In this document: positions 61,966 through 64,000 of the stretch, in pieces
How positions within the stretch are numbered: position 1 is the first letter of the stretch
How the letters are laid out: every line of letters begins with the position of its first letter
From: Oricola sp.
GTDB lineage: Bacteria > Pseudomonadota > Alphaproteobacteria > Rhizobiales > Rhizobiaceae
Reading direction: 5' to 3'
Assembly: GCF_022763245.1 (NCBI RefSeq)
Contig: NZ_JALEGV010000040.1
Location: forward strand, 248,001-312,000
DNA: 64,000 bases
The notes under the pieces: generated by a model
What the model was told of the DNA's origin: nothing
What the model saw: only the letters and a program-made list of their open reading frames with translations
Database searches by the model: none
Position numbers and translations under genes: made by a program

Positions 61966-63192
61966 CTAGACGATGGTCTTACGGCGTGCGCCGAGAACGA
62001 GCAGCCCCAGCAGCACGAGACAAAACACGACAACCGGGAAGACGATCCAGTTGACCATTTCCCAGCCGAAAGCATTCAGCGTGAAACCGGCCATGAGCGA
62101 TGCGAAGGCAACAGTCGAGAAGAGCAGGAAGTCATGCAGGCCCTGCACCTTGTTGCGCTCGCTGGCGTTGTAGGTTTCGATCAGCATCGTGGTCGACCCG
62201 ATGAAGCCGAAATTCCAGCCCACGCCGAGCAGGATCAGAGCCGACCAGAACTGCCACAGCGCAACGCCCGAGAGCGCGACGATGGCACAGCCGACGAGCA
62301 GGATCAGGCCGACCGCGACGATGCGTTCCTTGCCGAAGCGAGCGATCAGGCGGCCCGTCACGAAGCTTGGCGCGAACATCGCCATGACGTGGAAGGAAAT
62401 GCCCATCGCCGCTTCGTCGGGCGTAAAGCCGCAGCCGACCATGGCGAGCGGGGCTCCGGTCATGACGAAGCTCATCAGCGCATAGGACCCGACACCGCAG
62501 GCAAAAGCGACCATGAAGCGCGGCTGCAGCAGGATTTCCGCCAGAGGGCGAATGGGCTCGTCCGCAACAACGGCCTCTTTATTCTTGTCGCGCGCGATGT
62601 TCAGCGTGGACAGAATCAAAGTGCCGATCAGTCCAAGCCCGATCATGGCGACGAAAGAGCCAGCAAAAAGGATCGGATCGAAGAGGTCGCGTGTCCACAC
62701 GACCGTCTGCGGACCGATCACCGCGGCGAAGATGCCGCCGCCGAGCACCCAGGAAATCGCCTTCGGGCGGAAGTGGGGCGGCGCGTTGTCGGCCGCGGCA
62801 AAGCGATATTGCTGGACGAAGGCGCCGCCGAGGCCGGTCACGATCAAGCCAAAGGCAAACAGCCAGAAGGAAGAACGGAACAGCGCGATGGCGGCGATCG
62901 CGCCGCCAAGCGCGGTGATCACCGCGCCGGTCATGAAACCTGACCGCCGCCCGACCGCGCGCATGAGCATCGCGGCCGGAAGTGCGCCGATGGCCACGCC
63001 GACATTGAAGCCCGTTACGGGCGCCGTCGCCAGCGACGTGTCGGCACCGCCGAGTTGCAGGAGATGAAAGCCGGCAAGGCCACCGAGCGAAATCGAGATC
63101 GGCGCGGCCGATCCGACGACCGATTGTGCCGCGGCAAGCGTCAGCGCGGTGCGCTTGGCGCTTGCTTCGGTGATTTCGATCGGCTGGTGCAT
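61966..63192 (-). CDS. MFS transporter, YfmO/12-TM type, substrate unknown
   Basis: 408 residues from the ATG at 63192, about 12 membrane helices. MFS features include GFNVGVAIGALPAAMLMRAV followed by the basic loop GRRSGF (motif A-like), and a second half repeat with VTGRLIARFGKERIVAVGLI. GWNFGFIGSTTMLIETYNAS is a distinctive conserved stretch. It begins 10 bp after nusB, possibly cotranscribed. Family assignment is firm; drug, sugar or organic-acid substrates cannot be told apart. Confidence 0.85.
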   Translation of the reverse strand: MHQPIEITEASAKRTALTLAAAQSVVGSAAPISISLGGLAGFHLLQLGGADTSLATAPVTGFNVGVAIGALPAAMLMRAVGRRSGFMTGAVITALGGAIAAIALFRSSFWLFAFGLIVTGLGGAFVQQYRFAAADNAPPHFRPKAISWVLGGGIFAAVIGPQTVVWTRDLFDPILFAGSFVAMIGLGLIGTLILSTLNIARDKNKEAVVADEPIRPLAEILLQPRFMVAFACGVGSYALMSFVMTGAPLAMVGCGFTPDEAAMGISFHVMAMFAPSFVTGRLIARFGKERIVAVGLILLVGCAIVALSGVALWQFWSALILLGVGWNFGFIGSTTMLIETYNASERNKVQGLHDFLLFSTVAFASLMAGFTLNAFGWEMVNWIVFPVVVFCLVLLGLLVLGARRKTIV

Positions 63193-63202
63193 GGCAGGGC
63201 CG

Positions 63203-63691
63203 TTATGACCCCGTCGAGCGGTTTCTGGCAATGCGGTCCAACACCGCATTGACAAGGCGCGGCTCCTCGCCGTCCTCGTAGAAGGCCCGGGCGATATCGA
63301 CATATTCGGAAATCGCGACCGCCTGCGGCAGGTTCTTCACGGTCGTCAGCTCCCACGTGCCCGCACGCAGGATCGCGCGCAGGGTCGAATCCAGCCGCGA
63401 GAGCGGCCAATCCTCGGTCAACGCGTTGCGAATCATGGGATCGAGCTGCTTCTGGCGTTCCACCACTCCAGCGAGGATCGACCGGAACCAGGCTGGGTCC
63501 GCCTCGCGGTAGAGTTCGCCGTCGATTTCCTTGCCGAGCCGAAACGTCTCGTATTCGGCAGCCGTTTCCAGCACGCCACCGCCGGAGACATCCATCTGGT
63601 AGAGCGCCTGGACGGCGGCAAGCCGCGCCGCGCCACGTTTGTTGGCTGGCTTCGGACCCGCCGACGTCTTCTTGTCTTCCACTTTAGGCAT
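63203..63691 (-). CDS. nusB: Transcription antitermination factor NusB
   Basis: 162 residues from the ATG at 63691, which overlaps the end of ribH by 8 bp; a GTG two codons upstream is possible. All-helical NusB fold: [29 protein letters not shown] helix ([20 protein letters not shown]), and [33 protein letters not shown] (two consecutive helices). It binds boxA RNA with NusE for rRNA antitermination. ribH-nusB order is widespread in bacteria. Confidence 0.95.
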   Translation of the reverse strand: MPKVEDKKTSAGPKPANKRGAARLAAVQALYQMDVSGGGVLETAAEYETFRLGKEIDGELYREADPAWFRSILAGVVERQKQLDPMIRNALTEDWPLSRLDSTLRAILRAGTWELTTVKNLPQAVAISEYVDIARAFYEDGEEPRLVNAVLDRIARNRSTGS

Positions 63692-64000
63692 CTGCACCCA
63701 TCTGTTCGCGCAGCGCGATCATGGTCAGCGCCGCACGCGCGGCGAAGCCGCCCTTGTCCTTTTCCGAACGGCGTGCGCGCGCCCAAGCCTGGGCCTCGTT
63801 CTCGACAGTCAAGATCCCGTTGCCGATCGCCGCGCACTCATCGACCGCCAGATTTGTCAGCGCGCGGCTGGATTCATTGGCGACGATCTCGAAGTGATAC
63901 GTCTCACCCCGGATGACGACACCCAGAGCGACGAAACCGTCATAGTCCGCGTCGCCTTCCAGCGCGTAAGCGATCGCGGCGGGAACCTCCAGGGCGCCCG
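63684..64000 (-). CDS. ribH: 6,7-dimethyl-8-ribityllumazine synthase (5' end outside window)
   Basis: The last 104 codons are visible, ending in TAA at 63684. Diagnostic motifs: [13 protein letters not shown] at the window edge, [20 protein letters not shown] (substrate-binding region with the catalytic His) and [15 protein letters not shown]. It makes the riboflavin precursor from ribitylaminouracil and dihydroxybutanone phosphate. The flavin end product is needed by several enzymes in this window, but that link is general. Confidence 0.96.
   Translation of the reverse strand, partial: GALEVPAAIAYALEGDADYDGFVALGVVIRGETYHFEIVANESSRALTNLAVDECAAIGNGILTVENEAQAWARARRSEKDKGGFAARAALTMIALREQMGADA

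Overview
The window is GC-rich, gene-dense alphaproteobacterial DNA, most likely from a Hyphomicrobiales (rhizobial or Phyllobacteriaceae-like) chromosome. The right end carries a housekeeping neighbourhood that I recognise from that order: ribH-nusB, an MFS permease, K+-independent hppA, bamE, a CBP3-type chaperone, DUF177, plsX, fabH, ihfA, a MerR regulator and tRNA-Pro(GGG). The species is inferred from gene content only; no rRNA is present.

Layout. (1) 1-8.5 kb, haloaromatic module. On the minus strand lie a self-sufficient, oxygen-tolerant-type reductive dehalogenase (NpRdhA/BhbA family, fused to its own FMN/[2Fe-2S] reductase), a 6PGDH-like oxidoreductase, a type I extradiol dioxygenase, and GalB-, GalC- and GalD-like enzymes of the 4-oxalomesaconate route. 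A divergent FCD-type GntR regulator shares an intergenic region that contains an 8-bp inverted operator-like repeat. (2) 8.6-11.8 kb, a conserved hypothetical gene and a partner-switching set: a cNMP-binding PP2C/RsbU phosphatase, an RsbW-like kinase and an STAS antagonist. (3) 11.9-23.9 kb, hydroxycinnamate and 4-hydroxybenzoate catabolism: feruloyl-CoA synthase, SDR and an IlvD/Edd dehydratase, divergent from a crotonase, MarR and amidohydrolase; then a TRAP transporter, and pobA with an AraC-type regulator. (4) 23.9-35.4 kb, a TolB-like protein and an eight-gene Pel-like exopolysaccharide operon of unusual composition. (5) 36.0-44.9 kb, a form I aerobic CO dehydrogenase operon coxMSLDEFG (with an extra 49-codon gene) and a MHYT-LytTR regulator. 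(6) 45.0-52.0 kb, a second exopolysaccharide locus (Wzc-like protein, OPX lipoprotein, GT4, undecaprenyl-phosphate sugar transferase, O-antigen-ligase-like protein). (7) 52-64 kb, tRNA, a glutaminase-STAS-cNMP fusion and the core genes above.

How the parts may fit. Hydroxycinnamates imported by the TRAP system would be activated to CoA esters, side-chain-shortened by non-classical beta-oxidation, and reach 4-hydroxybenzoate, which PobA converts to protocatechuate. The dehalogenase could feed the same point by removing halogens from ring-halogenated 4-hydroxybenzoates. The left-end enzymes would process an extradiol ring-cleavage product via 4-oxalomesaconate to central metabolites. That combined route is inference; each family assignment rests on motifs seen in the sequence.

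Most noteworthy: the self-sufficient dehalogenase beside an atypical meta-cleavage set, the rearranged Pel locus (GH114 and deacetylase encoded separately, OPX exporter, PelD-like protein with no GGDEF region), and the form I CODH operon with an unlisted small gene.
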